DNA of 64,000 nt from Massilia kyonggiensis (GCF_024756235.1 NZ_JANUGY010000001.1:744001-808000); one strand, 5' to 3'; positions 16,499 to 26,889 are shown, counted from the first letter of the stretch. Notes: generated by a model not told the origin, from the letters alone. Made by a program: numbers and translations.

Positions 16499-17337
16499 AC
16501 CGCCTGACGCCCGAACAACTGGCCACCGGCGTGCAAGACCTGCCGTCCCTGCCCGCCGTCGTCATGGAACTGCTCAGCAGCATCGAGCAGGAAGACATCG
16601 ACATCTCGGTGCTGGCAAAAAAAGTGTCGTACGACCAAGCGTTGACGGCAAAAACGCTGCGCCTGGCCAATTCCTCGACCTACGGCCTGCAGGTGAAAGT
16701 CACGACAATCCAGCAAGCCATCACCTTCCTCGGCTTCCAGACAACGCGCAACCTGATCACGGCGGCCGCCATCACGGGTTGCTTTCCAAGCGGACTCTGC
16801 GCCGGTTTCCACGACAAGGCGTTCTGGCGCCATTCGATCGCCACGGCCGCGTGCGCACGCGCGCTGGCGCGCCGGATGCGCTTCAACCAGGACATCGCCT
16901 TCACGGCCGGGTTGCTGCATGATATCGGCCGGCTCGTGCTCGTGACCGGTCATCCGGACGCCTATGCCCAGGTCGTGGCCTGGCATGCGCAGCACGGCGG
17001 CGACTGGCAGGACGCCGAACAGGCCATCCTCGGCATCGACCATGTCGACGCGGGCGTCGCGCTGGCCGATCACTGGAATTTCTCGAGCACCATGCGCCAG
17101 GCAATCGCCTACCACCACGCGCCCGACATCCATGGCGCGGGGTTCCTGGCAACGATCGTGCACGTGGCCAACGCCATCGTGCACGCGCTCGACCTGGCCG
17201 GCGAAGATGACGAACTCGTGCCGCGTGTATCCAGCGTGGCCTGGGATGCAATGGGATTGAATGAAGAAGCCTATCTGCACCTGTTCCGCGAAACGGAACT
17301 GCAGTTCGGCGAAATGTCGACCATCCTGATGGCTTGA
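16495..17337 (+). CDS. HDOD-domain signalling protein
   Basis: A 280-residue protein dominated by an HDOD domain (about residues 8-205). Signs are DLPSLPAVVMELLSSIEQEDIDISVLAKKVSYDQALTAKTLRLANS at the start and the AFTAGLLHDIGRLVLV metal-binding-like segment. The HDOD family is a non-enzymatic or regulatory relative of HD phosphohydrolases and appears in stress, motility and cyclic-di-GMP signalling circuits. An HD pair is visible in LLHDIGRL. It is translationally coupled to the 110-residue gene upstream (ATGA). The two may be a split two-domain regulator. The target is unknown. Confidence 0.88.
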   Translation: MNRLTPEQLATGVQDLPSLPAVVMELLSSIEQEDIDISVLAKKVSYDQALTAKTLRLANSSTYGLQVKVTTIQQAITFLGFQTTRNLITAAAITGCFPSGLCAGFHDKAFWRHSIATAACARALARRMRFNQDIAFTAGLLHDIGRLVLVTGHPDAYAQVVAWHAQHGGDWQDAEQAILGIDHVDAGVALADHWNFSSTMRQAIAYHHAPDIHGAGFLATIVHVANAIVHALDLAGEDDELVPRVSSVAWDAMGLNEEAYLHLFRETELQFGEMSTILMA

Positions 17338-17373
17338 AAAGGGCTGCTCAAGCCCAGGATGATCGAGTGTGAC

Positions 17374-17398
17374 GGCAGCGGAGGTGACCTCCGCTGCC
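17374..17398. terminator. Bidirectional hairpin 1 between convergent genes
   Basis: GGCAGCGGAGGT-G-ACCTCCGCTGCC is a perfect 12-bp inverted repeat (the loop in practice needs about 5 nt). It is followed by a second perfect palindrome at 17412. They lie between the HDOD stop at 17337 and the convergent HTH stop at 17445. No T-run. Confidence 0.6.
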
Positions 17399-17411
17399 GG
17401 GTCTGGCCGGA

Positions 17412-17437
17412 GGCATGACAGGACCGGCTGTCATGCC
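17412..17437. terminator. Bidirectional hairpin 2 between convergent genes
   Basis: GGCATGACAG-GACCGG-CTGTCATGCC is a perfect 10-bp stem with a 6-nt loop, directly next to another perfect hairpin. Confidence 0.55.
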
Positions 17438-17444
17438 CACGGCT

Positions 17445-17855
17445 TCAGTGCGCATAGTTGCCCGACTTGGTCGAAGACGATGCCTCGTTCGATTGCGGTT
17501 GCTGGCCTTGCGGCTGAGCTTGTTGCTGTTGCGCAGCCTGCTGGGCAGCTTGCTGTGCAGCTTTTTCCTCAGGCTTCGGGCGGCCCTGGGCATCCGACAG
17601 GCGATATTTGGTGCGGCGGTCGCCCATCAGGTCACGCAGGTCGCGGATGCTCATGCCGGTCACTTCGTGCATGCGGATCAGCAGCGAGGCGCCGACCGGC
17701 AGGCGGTGGTGACGGATCTTGCTGATCACCGGCGGTGCGACTTCCAGCATGCGCGACAGCGCAGCATCGTTCTTCAGTTGCATCTTACCGAGCAGAATGT
17801 CCAGCAGATGGTTCGGGTTGTAGCTTTCCTGTGATGACAAAGCGTGATGTGCCAT
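17445..17855 (-). CDS. Helix-turn-helix DNA-binding protein with Ala/Gln-rich tail
   Basis: A 136-residue protein. Residues about 15-75 form a lambda-repressor/Cro-type helix-turn-helix: LLDILLGKMQLKNDAALSRM, then LEVAPPVISKIRHHRLPVGA. The next segment is LIRMHEVTGMSIRDLRDLMGDR. Residues 95-136 are a low-complexity Ala/Gln tail (repeats of AAQQ, then QPQGQQPQSNEASSSTKS), which is probably disordered. The N-terminal part matches a small Cro/C1-like protein repeatedly seen in Oxalobacteraceae genomes; its function is not established. A short palindrome (GTTCTCTTGCGAAC) lies 25 bp upstream of its start at 17881-17894 and could be a self-operator. Confidence 0.7.
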   Translation of the reverse strand: MAHHALSSQESYNPNHLLDILLGKMQLKNDAALSRMLEVAPPVISKIRHHRLPVGASLLIRMHEVTGMSIRDLRDLMGDRRTKYRLSDAQGRPKPEEKAAQQAAQQAAQQQQAQPQGQQPQSNEASSSTKSGNYAH

Positions 17856-18544
17856 GATGACCTCGTAAATGGTTAAAATAGTTCTCTTGCGAACCGTGTT
17901 TAATGACTAAGTTTCATCAACATAAGTTCCCGGATTGCGAGACCGACTGACCAGGTATCCACCTGACATATCGGCCGGCGCGTTTCCGGACCGCGTGCGC
18001 TCCCTTGGCGGGAAGCGAAAAACGAATGCAGCGTTGGAACCCTGTCCGGGCGCCGCGACCGGAACTGCCGTCGCCGCTGCGGTTTTTGCACTCCCCGCTT
18101 CCCACATGCACTTGTCTTTCGGACAAATTATCAAACTCATATGTCGGGCTCACACTCGACCTGAGCACGAAATTCATTGGCCGAAATCAAGCTAACCGGT
18201 GGAAAGCTTGTCACATAGTCATTTCAGCACATGGTGACAAATTGTGGCGCACGCAAGTGTTTTTTTAGACTAATTTTGCAATTGCCGAGCTACACGATCT
18301 CCTTGATTTACAAGAAGAAACTAAATCGAGTCGAATCGGCAACTTTAAAGATAACAGCTAGAAAGAAAAATTCAAGATTTAACAATGTAACCGACTGTAG
18401 AAATATTTCCATCGGAAAATCCTGAATTCCGCGCAGCACGGAACGTCGGCGCGCACGACCGCACGCACCCGCTTTCTCGGCGTGTTTCCGATTTACGGTA
18501 AACTGGACTTCCACTTGTCAAAGCATCAGCACTAGAAGCATTCC
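17856..18544. other. 689-bp gene-free region before miaB
   Basis: No ORF here is convincing: the readable frames overlap one another, are Arg/Pro-rich on one strand, and lack ribosome-binding sites. From about 18180 to 18430 it is notably AT-rich. It contains an inverted repeat TTGTCAC...GTGACAA (18208-18240), and T7 follows at 18260. A small RNA is possible but unproven. The promoter of miaB must be near 18490-18530. Confidence 0.5.
18208..18240. repeat. Inverted repeat in the 689-bp gap
   Basis: TTGTCAC and GTGACAA are perfect 7-bp arms separated by 19 bases. The stretch GTG-GCG-CAC and a run of seven T's (18260-18266) follow. It could be an operator or part of a small RNA terminator. Confidence 0.4.
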
Positions 18545-19906
18545 ATGCAGAAAAAAGTATTCATCAAGACCTTCGGTTGCCAAATGAACGAGTACGACTC
18601 GGACAAGATGGCGGACGTGCTGGGCGCGTCCGATGGGCTCGTACGCACCGACACGCCGGATGATGCCGACGTGATCCTGTTCAACACCTGCTCCGTGCGC
18701 GAAAAAGCGCAGGAAAAAGTGTTTTCCGACCTCGGCCGCCTGAAGGAACTCAAGCGCGCCAAGCCCGACCTGATCATCGGCGTGGGCGGCTGCGTGGCGT
18801 CGCAGGAAGGCGAAGCGATCGTCAAGCGTGCGCCGCACGTGGACATGGTGTTCGGCCCGCAGACGCTGCACCGCCTGCCGCAGATGATCCAGCTGCGCCG
18901 CCACACGGGCGCGGCCCAGGTCGACATCAGCTTCCCGGAAATCGAAAAGTTCGACCACCTGCCCCCGGCCAAGGTCGAGGGCCCGGTCGCCTACGTGTCG
19001 ATCATGGAAGGCTGCAGCAAATATTGCAGCTACTGCGTGGTGCCGTACACCCGCGGCGAGGAAGTGTCGCGCCGCTTCGAGGACGTGCTGACGGAAGTCG
19101 CCGGCCTGGCCGCCCAGGGCGTCAAGGAAATCATGCTGCTGGGGCAGAACGTGAACGCCTACCGCGGCGTCATGGAATCCGGCGAGATCGCCGACTTTGC
19201 GCTGCTGCTGGAATACGTGGCCGAGATCCCGGGCATCGAGCGCCTGCGCTTCGTCACGAGCCACCCGAAGGAATTCACCCAGCGCCTGATCGACGCGTAC
19301 GCGAAGATCCCGCAGCTGGTCAACCACCTGTACCTGCCCGTGCAGCACGGCTCCGACCGCATCCTGCAGGCGATGAAGCGCGGCTATACCGGCCTGGAAT
19401 ACAAATCGATCATCCGCCGCATCAAGGCGGTGCGTCCGAACATCTCGATCTCGTCCGACTTCATCGTCGGCTTCCCGGGCGAGACGGACGCCGATTTCGA
19501 AGCGATGATGAAGCTCGTCGAGGATGTCGGCTTCGACAACAGCTTTTCCTTCATCTTCAGCAAGCGCCCCGGCACCCCGGCCGCCAACCTGGCGGACGAC
19601 ACCCCGCACGAGGTCAAGCTCGCGCGCCTGCAACGCCTGCAGGCGCAGATCGACGCCAACACCCGCAAGACCAGCGCAAGCATGGTCGGCACCGTGCAGC
19701 GCATCCTGGTCGAAGGCCCCTCCAAGAAGGGCGGGGGCGAACTCCAGGGGCGTACCGAGAACAACCGTGTCGTCAACTTCTTCCCGGGCGACGACAGCGC
19801 TGCGCTCATCGGCCAGCTGGTCGACGTGCGCATCACCGAAAGCCTGGATTACACCCTGCGCGGCGACCTGGTCGCCCGCATTGATACGATTGCCAAAGCC
19901 AGTTGA
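18545..19906 (+). CDS. miaB: tRNA-2-methylthio-N6-dimethylallyladenosine synthase MiaB
   Basis: A 453-residue radical-SAM methylthiotransferase that adds a 2-methylthio group to i6A37 of tRNAs reading U-starting codons. The N-terminal UPF0004 domain has [15 protein letters not shown] and the iron-sulphur Cys residues CSVREKA and GVGGCVASQ. The radical-SAM cluster is CSKYCSYC (C-x3-C-x2-C), followed by [10 protein letters not shown]-terminal TRAM domain ends the protein (about residues 385-445, [26 protein letters not shown]). It is the first gene of miaB-phoH-ybeY. Its stop overlaps the TTG start of phoH (TTGA). Confidence 0.98.
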   Translation: MQKKVFIKTFGCQMNEYDSDKMADVLGASDGLVRTDTPDDADVILFNTCSVREKAQEKVFSDLGRLKELKRAKPDLIIGVGGCVASQEGEAIVKRAPHVDMVFGPQTLHRLPQMIQLRRHTGAAQVDISFPEIEKFDHLPPAKVEGPVAYVSIMEGCSKYCSYCVVPYTRGEEVSRRFEDVLTEVAGLAAQGVKEIMLLGQNVNAYRGVMESGEIADFALLLEYVAEIPGIERLRFVTSHPKEFTQRLIDAYAKIPQLVNHLYLPVQHGSDRILQAMKRGYTGLEYKSIIRRIKAVRPNISISSDFIVGFPGETDADFEAMMKLVEDVGFDNSFSFIFSKRPGTPAANLADDTPHEVKLARLQRLQAQIDANTRKTSASMVGTVQRILVEGPSKKGGGELQGRTENNRVVNFFPGDDSAALIGQLVDVRITESLDYTLRGDLVARIDTIAKAS

Positions 19907-20997
19907 AAACGCCTACCCAGCCTTCGTACTTCATTCCCGAGCCGCTCGATAACACGCGGCTCGCCCACCTCTGCGGCCCGCTCGACGAAAACCTGCGCCA
20001 GATCTCGGCCGCGCTCGACGTGACCATCTTCCGGCGCGGCGAAAAATTCATCGTCAGCGGGACCAATGCCGAACGTGCCGTCGAGCTGCTGGAACGCTTC
20101 TACGCGGTGGCCGACAAGGTCGTGCCGATCGAGGAAGTGCAGCTGGCGCTCGTCGAACAGCGCGCCGGACTGAAACCCAAGTCCGCGGACGCGGAAGCGC
20201 CGCCGCCCAAGGAACCGGGTGCGTCGGTCACCGAGGAAGCCGACGAGGTCGACGACGAGGAACTGGTCAGCCCGATGCTCAAGACGCGGCGCCACGACCT
20301 GCGCGGCCGCACGCCGCACCAGATCCAGTACCTGAAGGCCGTGCTCGAACACGACATCAGCTTCGGCATCGGCCCGGCCGGCACCGGCAAGACCTATCTC
20401 GCCGTCGCCTGCGCCGTGGACGCCCTCGAACGCGACGCCGTCAAGCGCATCATCCTGACCCGTCCGGCCGTGGAAGCGGGCGAGCGCCTGGGCTTCCTCC
20501 CCGGCGACTTCGCGCAGAAGGTCGACCCGTACCTGCGTCCGCTGTACGACGCGCTGTACGACCTGCTCGGCTTCGACCGCACGCAGAAGCTGTTCGAGAA
20601 GCAGGTGATCGAGATCGCCCCGCTCGCGTTCATGCGCGGCCGCACGCTCAACCACGCGTTCGTGATCCTCGACGAGGCCCAGAACACGACGGCCGAACAG
20701 ATGAAGATGTTCCTGACCCGTATCGGCTTCGGCAGCAAGGCCGTCGTCACGGGCGACGTCACCCAGGTCGACCTGCACAAGACGCAGCGGAGCGGCCTCG
20801 TCGACGCCATGCAGGTCTTGAAAGACGTGCGCGGCATCGCGTTCACCCATTTCTCCAGCGCCGACGTCGTGCGCCACCCGATGGTGGCCCGCATCGTCGA
20901 CGCCTACGAAAAGGCCGCGTCGGTGCAGGAACTCGGCGCACTCCCGGGCACTTTGACCAAACCAGCCGCTACCCGCCATGCAAGAAAAAAAGCATAA
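19903..20997 (+). CDS. phoH: PhoH-family ATPase
   Basis: A 364-residue PhoH-like (YbeZ) protein. An N-terminal KH-like RNA-binding domain spans about residues 20-95. An acidic linker follows ([21 protein letters not shown], low complexity). The P-loop ATPase domain has Walker [28 protein letters not shown] and Walker [12 protein letters not shown]. It works with YbeY in RNA metabolism; the exact reaction is unresolved. The start is TTG, overlapping the miaB stop (TTGA), which indicates translational coupling. The 3' end overlaps ybeY by 20 bp. Confidence 0.95.
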   Translation: MKTPTQPSYFIPEPLDNTRLAHLCGPLDENLRQISAALDVTIFRRGEKFIVSGTNAERAVELLERFYAVADKVVPIEEVQLALVEQRAGLKPKSADAEAPPPKEPGASVTEEADEVDDEELVSPMLKTRRHDLRGRTPHQIQYLKAVLEHDISFGIGPAGTGKTYLAVACAVDALERDAVKRIILTRPAVEAGERLGFLPGDFAQKVDPYLRPLYDALYDLLGFDRTQKLFEKQVIEIAPLAFMRGRTLNHAFVILDEAQNTTAEQMKMFLTRIGFGSKAVVTGDVTQVDLHKTQRSGLVDAMQVLKDVRGIAFTHFSSADVVRHPMVARIVDAYEKAASVQELGALPGTLTKPAATRHARKKA

Positions 20998-21451
20998 CCT
21001 CGAACTGGACGTCCAGTACCCCGACACCCGCCTCGAAGCGGACCTCACGCCCGAACTGGTGGAGCGCTGGGTGCGCGGCGCCCTCCTCGGCCCCGCCGAG
21101 CTGGCGATCCGCTTCGTCGACGCCGAGGAAGGCCAGACCCTGAACCGCGAATACCGCGGCAAGGACTACGCCACCAACGTGCTCACGTTCGCCTACAACG
21201 AAGGCGCGGAAATCGCCGACGACGAGCCGACGCAGGCCGACATCGTCCTGTGCACGGACGTGCTGCAGCGCGAGGCGGACGAACAGAAGAAGACGGTCGA
21301 GGAACACGCGGCGCACCTCGTCGTGCACGGGGTGCTGCACGCGCAGGGCTTCGACCACGAGACGGACGAGGAAGCCGAGGAGATGGAACAACTCGAGCGC
21401 GACATCATGGAAGCGCTCGGGTATCCGGATCCGTATGCGGACAACGAGTAA
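20978..21451 (+). CDS. ybeY: Endoribonuclease YbeY (16S rRNA maturation)
   Basis: A 157-residue zinc endoribonuclease required for correct 3' processing of 16S rRNA and for ribosome quality control. The signature H-x3-H-x5-H is visible in VHGVLHAQGFDH. RGKDYATNVLTFAYNEG and ADIVLC are the other conserved blocks. The C-terminus is a Glu-rich helix (ETDEEAEEMEQLERDIM). It overlaps phoH by 20 bp. In relatives it is followed directly by corC and lnt; here two inverted molybdenum hydroxylase genes intervene. Confidence 0.96.
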   Translation: MQEKKHNLELDVQYPDTRLEADLTPELVERWVRGALLGPAELAIRFVDAEEGQTLNREYRGKDYATNVLTFAYNEGAEIADDEPTQADIVLCTDVLQREADEQKKTVEEHAAHLVVHGVLHAQGFDHETDEEAEEMEQLERDIMEALGYPDPYADNE

Positions 21452-21459
21452 GCGCCAGG

Positions 21460-23691
21460 TTACGCTTTCTTGAGCTGTTCCCCGATCGGCAACTTGCGCA
21501 CGCGCTTGCCGGTCGCCGCGAACACCGCATTCGCCAGTGCCGGCGCGATCCCCGCGGTCCCCGGCTCGCCGATCCCGCCCGGGTCGTCGTGGCTGTTCAC
21601 GATATACACCTCCACGGCCGGCGACTCCGGCATGCGCATCACGCGGTAGTCGGAGAAGTTCGACTGCTGCACGCGGCCCTTCTCGACCGTCACCTCGTCC
21701 CACAGCGCCGCGCTGGCGCCGAACACGATGCCGCCTTCCATCTGCGCGACGATGGTGTCGGGATTGACGTTCTGGCCGCAGTCCACCGCGCACACGACGC
21801 GGTGCACGCGCACGTCGCCGTCCGGCCCGACGGACACCTCCGCCACCTGCGCCATGTAGCTGCCGAACGCGAACTGCGTCGAGACGCCGCGTCCCAGCTT
21901 GCGGCCCGCGATGGGCTTCAAAGGCTTGCCCCAGCCGGCCTTCTCGGCCGCGAGGTTCAGCACGGCCAGCGTGCGCGGCGATTTCTGCAGCAGCGCGCGG
22001 CGGAACGCGACGGGGTCCGTCTTGCTCGCGTACGCCAGCTCGTCGACGAAGCTCTCGACGACGAACACGTTGTGCGTGGGCCCGACGCCGCGCCAGAACG
22101 CGGTGGCGAGGCCCGGCGGTTCGTGGCGCATGTATTCGACGCGGATGGCCGGGATCGAATACTGGATGTCCGCCGCCCCTTCCACCGCGTCCGGGTCGAC
22201 GCCGTTCTTGACCATCGGCGGCGCGAAGCGCGACATGATCGACGACCCGGTCACGCGGTGGAACCATGCCACCGGCATGCCCTTGTCGTCGATGCGCGCC
22301 GACATGCGGTCGACGTAATAGGGCCGGTACATGTCGTGCTGGATGTCTTCCTCGCGGGTCCAGACGATCTTCAGCGGCCCCTTGGCCAGCTTCGCGAATT
22401 CCACGGCCTGGATCACGCTGTCGACTTCGAGCCGGCGCCCGAAGCCGCCGCCGATGTAGTGGTTGTGCACGCGGACCTTCTCGAGCGGCAGTCCGGTGAT
22501 CTTCGCGGCCGCGCCCTGCGCCAGCGCCGGCACCTGCGTGCCGACCCAGATGTCGCAGCCGTCGGCTTTCAGGTCGACCGTGCAGTTCATCGGCTCCATC
22601 GTCGCGTGCGCGAGGAACGGGACTTCATAGATGACGTCGATGCGCCGGCCCGGGCCGGCGTCCAGCGCTTTCAACGCATCGCCCTTGTCGGCGGCGATGG
22701 CGCCCGTGTTCTGCGACACCTTCATCATGTCGGCGACGATGCCGGCCGTGCTGACGTTGGCATTGGCGCCGTCGTCGAAGCGCGGCGCGGCCGCAAGCAG
22801 GCCCTGTTTCGCGGCCCAGAAGTGGTCGGCCACGACGGCCACCGCCCCTTCGATGCGCAGCACCTGGCGCACGCCCTTCACGGCCAGCGCCTTCTGCTCG
22901 TCGACGGCGGCGACCTTGCCGCCCAGGACGGGCGACGCCGCCACGGCCGCGATGCCCATGTTCGGCAGGCGCGCGTCGATGCCGAACTGCGCGGAACCGT
23001 TCACCTTCGCGGGGGAATCCAGGCGCTTGATCGCCTTGCCGACCAGCGTGAACTGGGCCGGATCCTTCAGCTTGACCTCGGCCGGGAAGCTCAGCTTCGA
23101 CGCGGCTTCCGCCACGTCGCCGAAGTGCACCTGTCGGTTCGACGCATCGTGGCGGATCATCCCGCCCACGACCTTCAGGTCGCCCGGCTCGACGTTCCAG
23201 TTCTTCGCGGCGGCCTGCACGAGCACCGTGCGCACCTTGGCGCCCGCCTCGCGCAACGGTTTGTACGTCGCGCGGATCGACGTCGAGCCGCCCGTCACCT
23301 GGCCGCCCAGCAGCGCGTCGGCGTACAGCGAATTGTTCGCGGGCGCCTGCTCCAGCTTCACCTTCGACAGGTCGGCACCCAATTCCTCGGCCAGCAGCTG
23401 CGGCAGCGAGGTGAACGTGCCCTGCCCCATCTCGACCTTGTGGATGATGAGGGTGACGAGGCCCTCGCGATCGATGCGGATGAACGCGTCGTGCGCGAGG
23501 CCCGGCTGCTCGTTGGTCATGGCGGTCGATGCCTGGCCGACGGCCTTCTCGGACGGCGGCTCCTTGCGGTCGTTGGCCGGCGCGTCGCCCTGTTTCGTAC
23601 AGCCGAACAGCGAGAAGCCGAACAGCAGGCCGCCACCGCCGACGGCGCCGGCTTTCAGCAGCTGGCGGCGCTTGTTCGAGAGCTGGTCCAT
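21460..23691 (-). CDS. Molybdenum hydroxylase large subunit (isoquinoline 1-oxidoreductase-like)
   Basis: A 743-residue molybdopterin-cytosine-dinucleotide subunit of the xanthine dehydrogenase/aldehyde oxidase superfamily, single-polypeptide IorB type. The N-terminus is a Tat signal ([16 protein letters not shown]...FGC), so it is exported folded; the Cys at its end may be a lipobox. Cofactor-binding signatures include [12 protein letters not shown] and the C-terminal catalytic-Glu motif [13 protein letters not shown]. It is expected to oxidise an aldehyde or N-heterocycle; the substrate is unknown. Start: the ATG at 23691 is preceded by an ideal AAAGGAGG site. An upstream ATG at 23709 overlaps the small-subunit stop. 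It is convergent with ybeY and downstream of its iron-sulphur partner. Confidence 0.9.
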   Translation of the reverse strand: MDQLSNKRRQLLKAGAVGGGGLLFGFSLFGCTKQGDAPANDRKEPPSEKAVGQASTAMTNEQPGLAHDAFIRIDREGLVTLIIHKVEMGQGTFTSLPQLLAEELGADLSKVKLEQAPANNSLYADALLGGQVTGGSTSIRATYKPLREAGAKVRTVLVQAAAKNWNVEPGDLKVVGGMIRHDASNRQVHFGDVAEAASKLSFPAEVKLKDPAQFTLVGKAIKRLDSPAKVNGSAQFGIDARLPNMGIAAVAASPVLGGKVAAVDEQKALAVKGVRQVLRIEGAVAVVADHFWAAKQGLLAAAPRFDDGANANVSTAGIVADMMKVSQNTGAIAADKGDALKALDAGPGRRIDVIYEVPFLAHATMEPMNCTVDLKADGCDIWVGTQVPALAQGAAAKITGLPLEKVRVHNHYIGGGFGRRLEVDSVIQAVEFAKLAKGPLKIVWTREEDIQHDMYRPYYVDRMSARIDDKGMPVAWFHRVTGSSIMSRFAPPMVKNGVDPDAVEGAADIQYSIPAIRVEYMRHEPPGLATAFWRGVGPTHNVFVVESFVDELAYASKTDPVAFRRALLQKSPRTLAVLNLAAEKAGWGKPLKPIAGRKLGRGVSTQFAFGSYMAQVAEVSVGPDGDVRVHRVVCAVDCGQNVNPDTIVAQMEGGIVFGASAALWDEVTVEKGRVQQSNFSDYRVMRMPESPAVEVYIVNSHDDPGGIGEPGTAGIAPALANAVFAATGKRVRKLPIGEQLKKA

Positions 23692-23705
23692 GTCGCGGCC
23701 TCCTT

Positions 23706-24161
23706 TCATGCCTGGCCCGAGGCGATCTTGATCGCCTTGCGGATACGGTTGTAGGTGCCGCAGCGGCAGATGTTGCCGGCCATGGCGTTGTCGATGTCGG
23801 CATCGCCCGGCTTCGGCGTCGCGTGCAGCAGCGCCGTGGCGGACATGATCTGGCCCGACTGGCAATACCCGCACTGGACGACGTCGATCCTGCGCCACGC
23901 GTCCTGCACCTTGGCCCCGACCGGGTCGTTGCCGATCGCCTCGATGGTCGTGATCTTCTTGCCGGCGGCGGCCGACACGGGGGTCACGCATGAGCGGATG
24001 GCCTGGCCGTCCAGGTGGACGGTGCAGGCGCCGCACAGGGCGACGCCGCAGCCGAACTTGGTGCCGGTGAGGCCCATCACGTCGCGCAGGGCCCACAGCA
24101 GGGGCATGTCGTCGGGGACATCGAGGTTGGTGGTGGTGCCGTTGACGTTCAAGGCGGGCAT
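23706..24161 (-). CDS. [2Fe-2S] small subunit of the molybdenum hydroxylase
   Basis: A 151-residue iron-sulphur subunit (IorA type) with two 2Fe-2S clusters. The plant-type cluster is [15 protein letters not shown]...SC, and the second is [10 protein letters not shown] plus CRCGTYNRI. It transfers electrons from the Mo subunit. The good AAAGGAA site fits a start at 24161; the frame continues upstream but the family starts MPALNVNG. There is no dedicated cytochrome or FAD subunit next to it. It is divergent from corC and splits the ybeY-corC pair conserved in relatives. Confidence 0.92.
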   Translation of the reverse strand: MPALNVNGTTTNLDVPDDMPLLWALRDVMGLTGTKFGCGVALCGACTVHLDGQAIRSCVTPVSAAAGKKITTIEAIGNDPVGAKVQDAWRRIDVVQCGYCQSGQIMSATALLHATPKPGDADIDNAMAGNICRCGTYNRIRKAIKIASGQA

Positions 24162-24314
24162 GGGAATTCCTTTCCTTAGCGAATGATCAACTATAGGACG
24201 AAGGCTGGCAGCAATGGCGCACGGCTGCCTGAACGTGGATGTCTGCATAAAAATCAGGCATTCCGGCTTTTGGTGTATCCTATGGCCCATCGCAACAACG
24301 GCTTCACGCCAACT

Positions 24315-25193
24315 ATGCCCGAGCACCCTGCTGACGTCCGTTCGGACGTTAAAACCCACCGGTCGCTGTTCGAACGGTTGACCGCACTGATTTCCCCCGA
24401 GCCCGAAAACCGCGCCGAACTGCTGGAAGTTCTGCACGACGCCCACGAACGCAACCTCATCGACGCCGACGCACTCTCCATGATCGAGGGCGTGTTCCAG
24501 GTGTCCGACCTGTCGGTGCGCGACATCATGATCCCGCGCTCCCAGATGGACGTGATCGACATCACCAAGCCGATCGAGGAATGGCTGCCCATCGTGCTGG
24601 AAACGGCTCACTCGCGCTTCCCCGCCATCGAGGGCGAGCGCGACAAGGTGGTCGGCATCCTGCTCGCCAAGGACCTGCTGCGCTACTACGCGGAAGAATC
24701 GTTCGACGTGCGCGACATGCTGCGCCCGGCGATCTTCATCCCGGAATCGAAACGCCTGAACGTGCTGCTGCGCGACTTCCGCGCGAACCACAACCACATG
24801 GCCATCGTCGTCGACGAGTACAGCGGCGTGGCCGGCCTGATCACCATCGAGGACGTGCTGGAACAGATCGTCGGCGACATCGAGGACGAATACGACTTCG
24901 ACGAGGAAGAAGACAATATCCTCTCCATCAAGGAAGGCCAGCACGGCCCGCGCTGGCGCGTGAAGGCGCTGACGGAGATCGAGCAGTTCAACGAAGAGAT
25001 CGGCGTCGACCTGCCCGAGGACGACGTCGACACCATCGGCGGCCTCGTCGCGAGCCACCTGGGCCGCATGCCGCACAAGGGCGAGGTGTTCGACCTCGAG
25101 AACCTGCGCTTCGAAGTGCTGCGCGCCGACGCGCGCCAGATCCACGTGCTGCTGGTGGAAAAACTCCCGGCCGTCGACGACGAACACGATTGA
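24315..25193 (+). CDS. corC: CBS-domain HlyC/CorC-type transporter-associated protein
   Basis: A 292-residue protein with two CBS domains (about residues 80-200; [15 protein letters not shown] and [23 protein letters not shown]) and a C-terminal CorC/HlyC domain (about 210-290; [19 protein letters not shown]). These soluble proteins sense nucleotides and are linked to Mg2+/Co2+ efflux. It lies just upstream of lnt in many proteobacteria, as here. The start codon is uncertain: ATG 24315 (MPEHPADV) or ATG 24282 (MAHRNNGF). Neither has a strong ribosome-binding site. Confidence 0.92.
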   Translation: MPEHPADVRSDVKTHRSLFERLTALISPEPENRAELLEVLHDAHERNLIDADALSMIEGVFQVSDLSVRDIMIPRSQMDVIDITKPIEEWLPIVLETAHSRFPAIEGERDKVVGILLAKDLLRYYAEESFDVRDMLRPAIFIPESKRLNVLLRDFRANHNHMAIVVDEYSGVAGLITIEDVLEQIVGDIEDEYDFDEEEDNILSIKEGQHGPRWRVKALTEIEQFNEEIGVDLPEDDVDTIGGLVASHLGRMPHKGEVFDLENLRFEVLRADARQIHVLLVEKLPAVDDEHD

Positions 25194-25209
25194 CGCGGGG
25201 CCCCCAGCA

Positions 25210-26787
25210 TTGATTGAATCCAGCCTGAACCTGCGGCGCCGCCGCAAGCCCGCGGTGGCGCCCGATCCCGCGTTGCGCGGCACGCGGCCGAGCGCCGCGG
25301 GCCTCGCCGTCGCGGCGCTGGCCGGCGCCCTGAGCCTGTTCTCGTTCGAACCGTTCGGCTGGTGGCCCGTCCAGTTCCTGTCGCTCGCCTATTTGTTCTA
25401 CCAGGTCGGCATGGGCAGTTCGCCCCGCCGCGCCGTATTCCTCGGCTGGGCGTTCGGCTTCGGCTGGTCCGTGGCCGGCATGCACTGGCTTTATATTGCG
25501 CTGAACCGCTTCGGCGGCCTGGCCGCGCCGCTGTCCGCCATCGCCATCGCGCTGCTGGGTCTTTACATGGGCCTGTTCGGCGCGTTCGCCGCGGGCGTGT
25601 CGTCGTGGCTGCGCAAGCGCTGGTCGCTGCCCGTCCCCGCCTTCCTGCTGCTCGTGTTCCCCGCCTGCTGGGGCGTGTCGGAATGGATGCGCGGCTGGGT
25701 ATTCACCGGTTTTCCCTGGGCGGCGTCCGGCTATGCGCACGTCACGGCCCCCTTGAGCGGCTTCGCGCCGATCCTCGGCGTGTACGGCATCGGCGTGCTG
25801 GCCGCTGTCTGCTCGGCGTGCATCGTGATGCTGACCCAGCGCCGCCGGCTGCCGGCGATTGGCCTGTTCGCCGCGCTGCTGCTGGCCGGCTGGGGCCTCA
25901 AGCACGTCGCGTGGACCGCACCTGCCGGCAAGCCGCTCAACGTGCGTCTCGTGCAGGGCAACATCCGCCAGGACGAGAAATTCAGCGCCGAACACCTGGG
26001 CATGATCCTCGCGCGCTACCGCGACATGATGACGGCCGCGCCGGCCGACCTGATCGCGGCGCCGGAGACGGCCATCCCCGTATTCCCGAACCAGCTCCCG
26101 CCCGAGTACCTGCAGACGTTCCGTCAATACGCGGCGCAGACCGGCAGCGCGTTCCTGTTCGGGATCCCGCTGGCCGACAGCATGACGGTGTACGCGAACA
26201 GCGTGGCCGGCATCGGCCCGCAGGGACAATCCTACCGCTACGACAAGAACCACCTCGTGCCGTTCGGCGAATTCATCCCGACGGGCTTCCGCTGGTTCAC
26301 GGACCTGATGCAGATCCCGCTGGGCGACTTCACGCGCGGCCCGGACGTGCAGGCGCCGTTCGCCGTGAAGGACCAGCTGGTGCTGCCGAACGTCTGCTAC
26401 GAGGACGTATTCGGCGAAGAGATCGCGAAGAACCTGCGTTCGCAGGCGCAGCCGGCCACCGTGCTGCTGAACGTGTCGAACCTGGCATGGTACGGCGAAT
26501 CCGTCGCGATCCCGCAGCACCTGCAGATCTCGCGCATGCGGAGTCTCGAGACGGGCCGCCCGATGCTGCGCGCGACGAACAACGGCGCCACCGCCGTCAT
26601 CGACGGCCGCGGCAACGTCGCCGCGCTGCTGCCGTTCTACAGCCAGGGCACCCTGGCGACGACCGTGCAGGGCATGGCCGGCAGTACGCCGTACATCCGC
26701 TTCGGCAACCTGCTGTTCCTCGCGCTGGGCGCTTTGCTGCTGGCCGGCGCCTGGCTTGCCGGACGGCGTCGACAGTCGAACGGCTAA
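25210..26787 (+). CDS. lnt: Apolipoprotein N-acyltransferase
   Basis: A 525-residue inner-membrane enzyme that adds the third acyl chain to lipoproteins. The N-terminal part has about six membrane helices. The C-terminal part is a nitrilase-like periplasmic domain with the catalytic triad Glu286 (AAPETAIP), Lys346 ([12 protein letters not shown]) and Cys396 ([10 protein letters not shown]). The start codon is TTG at 25210, 17 bases after the corC stop. The two genes form an operon in relatives. Confidence 0.97.
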   Translation: MIESSLNLRRRRKPAVAPDPALRGTRPSAAGLAVAALAGALSLFSFEPFGWWPVQFLSLAYLFYQVGMGSSPRRAVFLGWAFGFGWSVAGMHWLYIALNRFGGLAAPLSAIAIALLGLYMGLFGAFAAGVSSWLRKRWSLPVPAFLLLVFPACWGVSEWMRGWVFTGFPWAASGYAHVTAPLSGFAPILGVYGIGVLAAVCSACIVMLTQRRRLPAIGLFAALLLAGWGLKHVAWTAPAGKPLNVRLVQGNIRQDEKFSAEHLGMILARYRDMMTAAPADLIAAPETAIPVFPNQLPPEYLQTFRQYAAQTGSAFLFGIPLADSMTVYANSVAGIGPQGQSYRYDKNHLVPFGEFIPTGFRWFTDLMQIPLGDFTRGPDVQAPFAVKDQLVLPNVCYEDVFGEEIAKNLRSQAQPATVLLNVSNLAWYGESVAIPQHLQISRMRSLETGRPMLRATNNGATAVIDGRGNVAALLPFYSQGTLATTVQGMAGSTPYIRFGNLLFLALGALLLAGAWLAGRRRQSNG

Positions 26788-26828
26788 AATAGCGAGCGAT
26801 TCACTTCAAGCCATTCCGTAAAACCCGC

Positions 26829-26834
26829 TAGAAT
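26829..26834 (+). promoter_or_regulatory. Possible glyQ promoter -10 box
   Basis: TAGAAT at 26829-26834 has a TTCAAG 18 bp upstream (26805-26810), in the 102-bp gap between lnt and glyQ. The -35 match is weak, so this is only a suggestion. Confidence 0.3.
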
Positions 26835-26889
26835 TGGTGTTTTAGCAAACTCACCGTGTTCGCGCCACCGTGCGCGCGAAGCCAACAAG

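Noticed and set aside
17900..18268. Several overlapping short ORFs in the gap before miaB.
   Set aside because: They overlap on both strands, lack ribosome-binding sites, and show no protein-like composition or domain.
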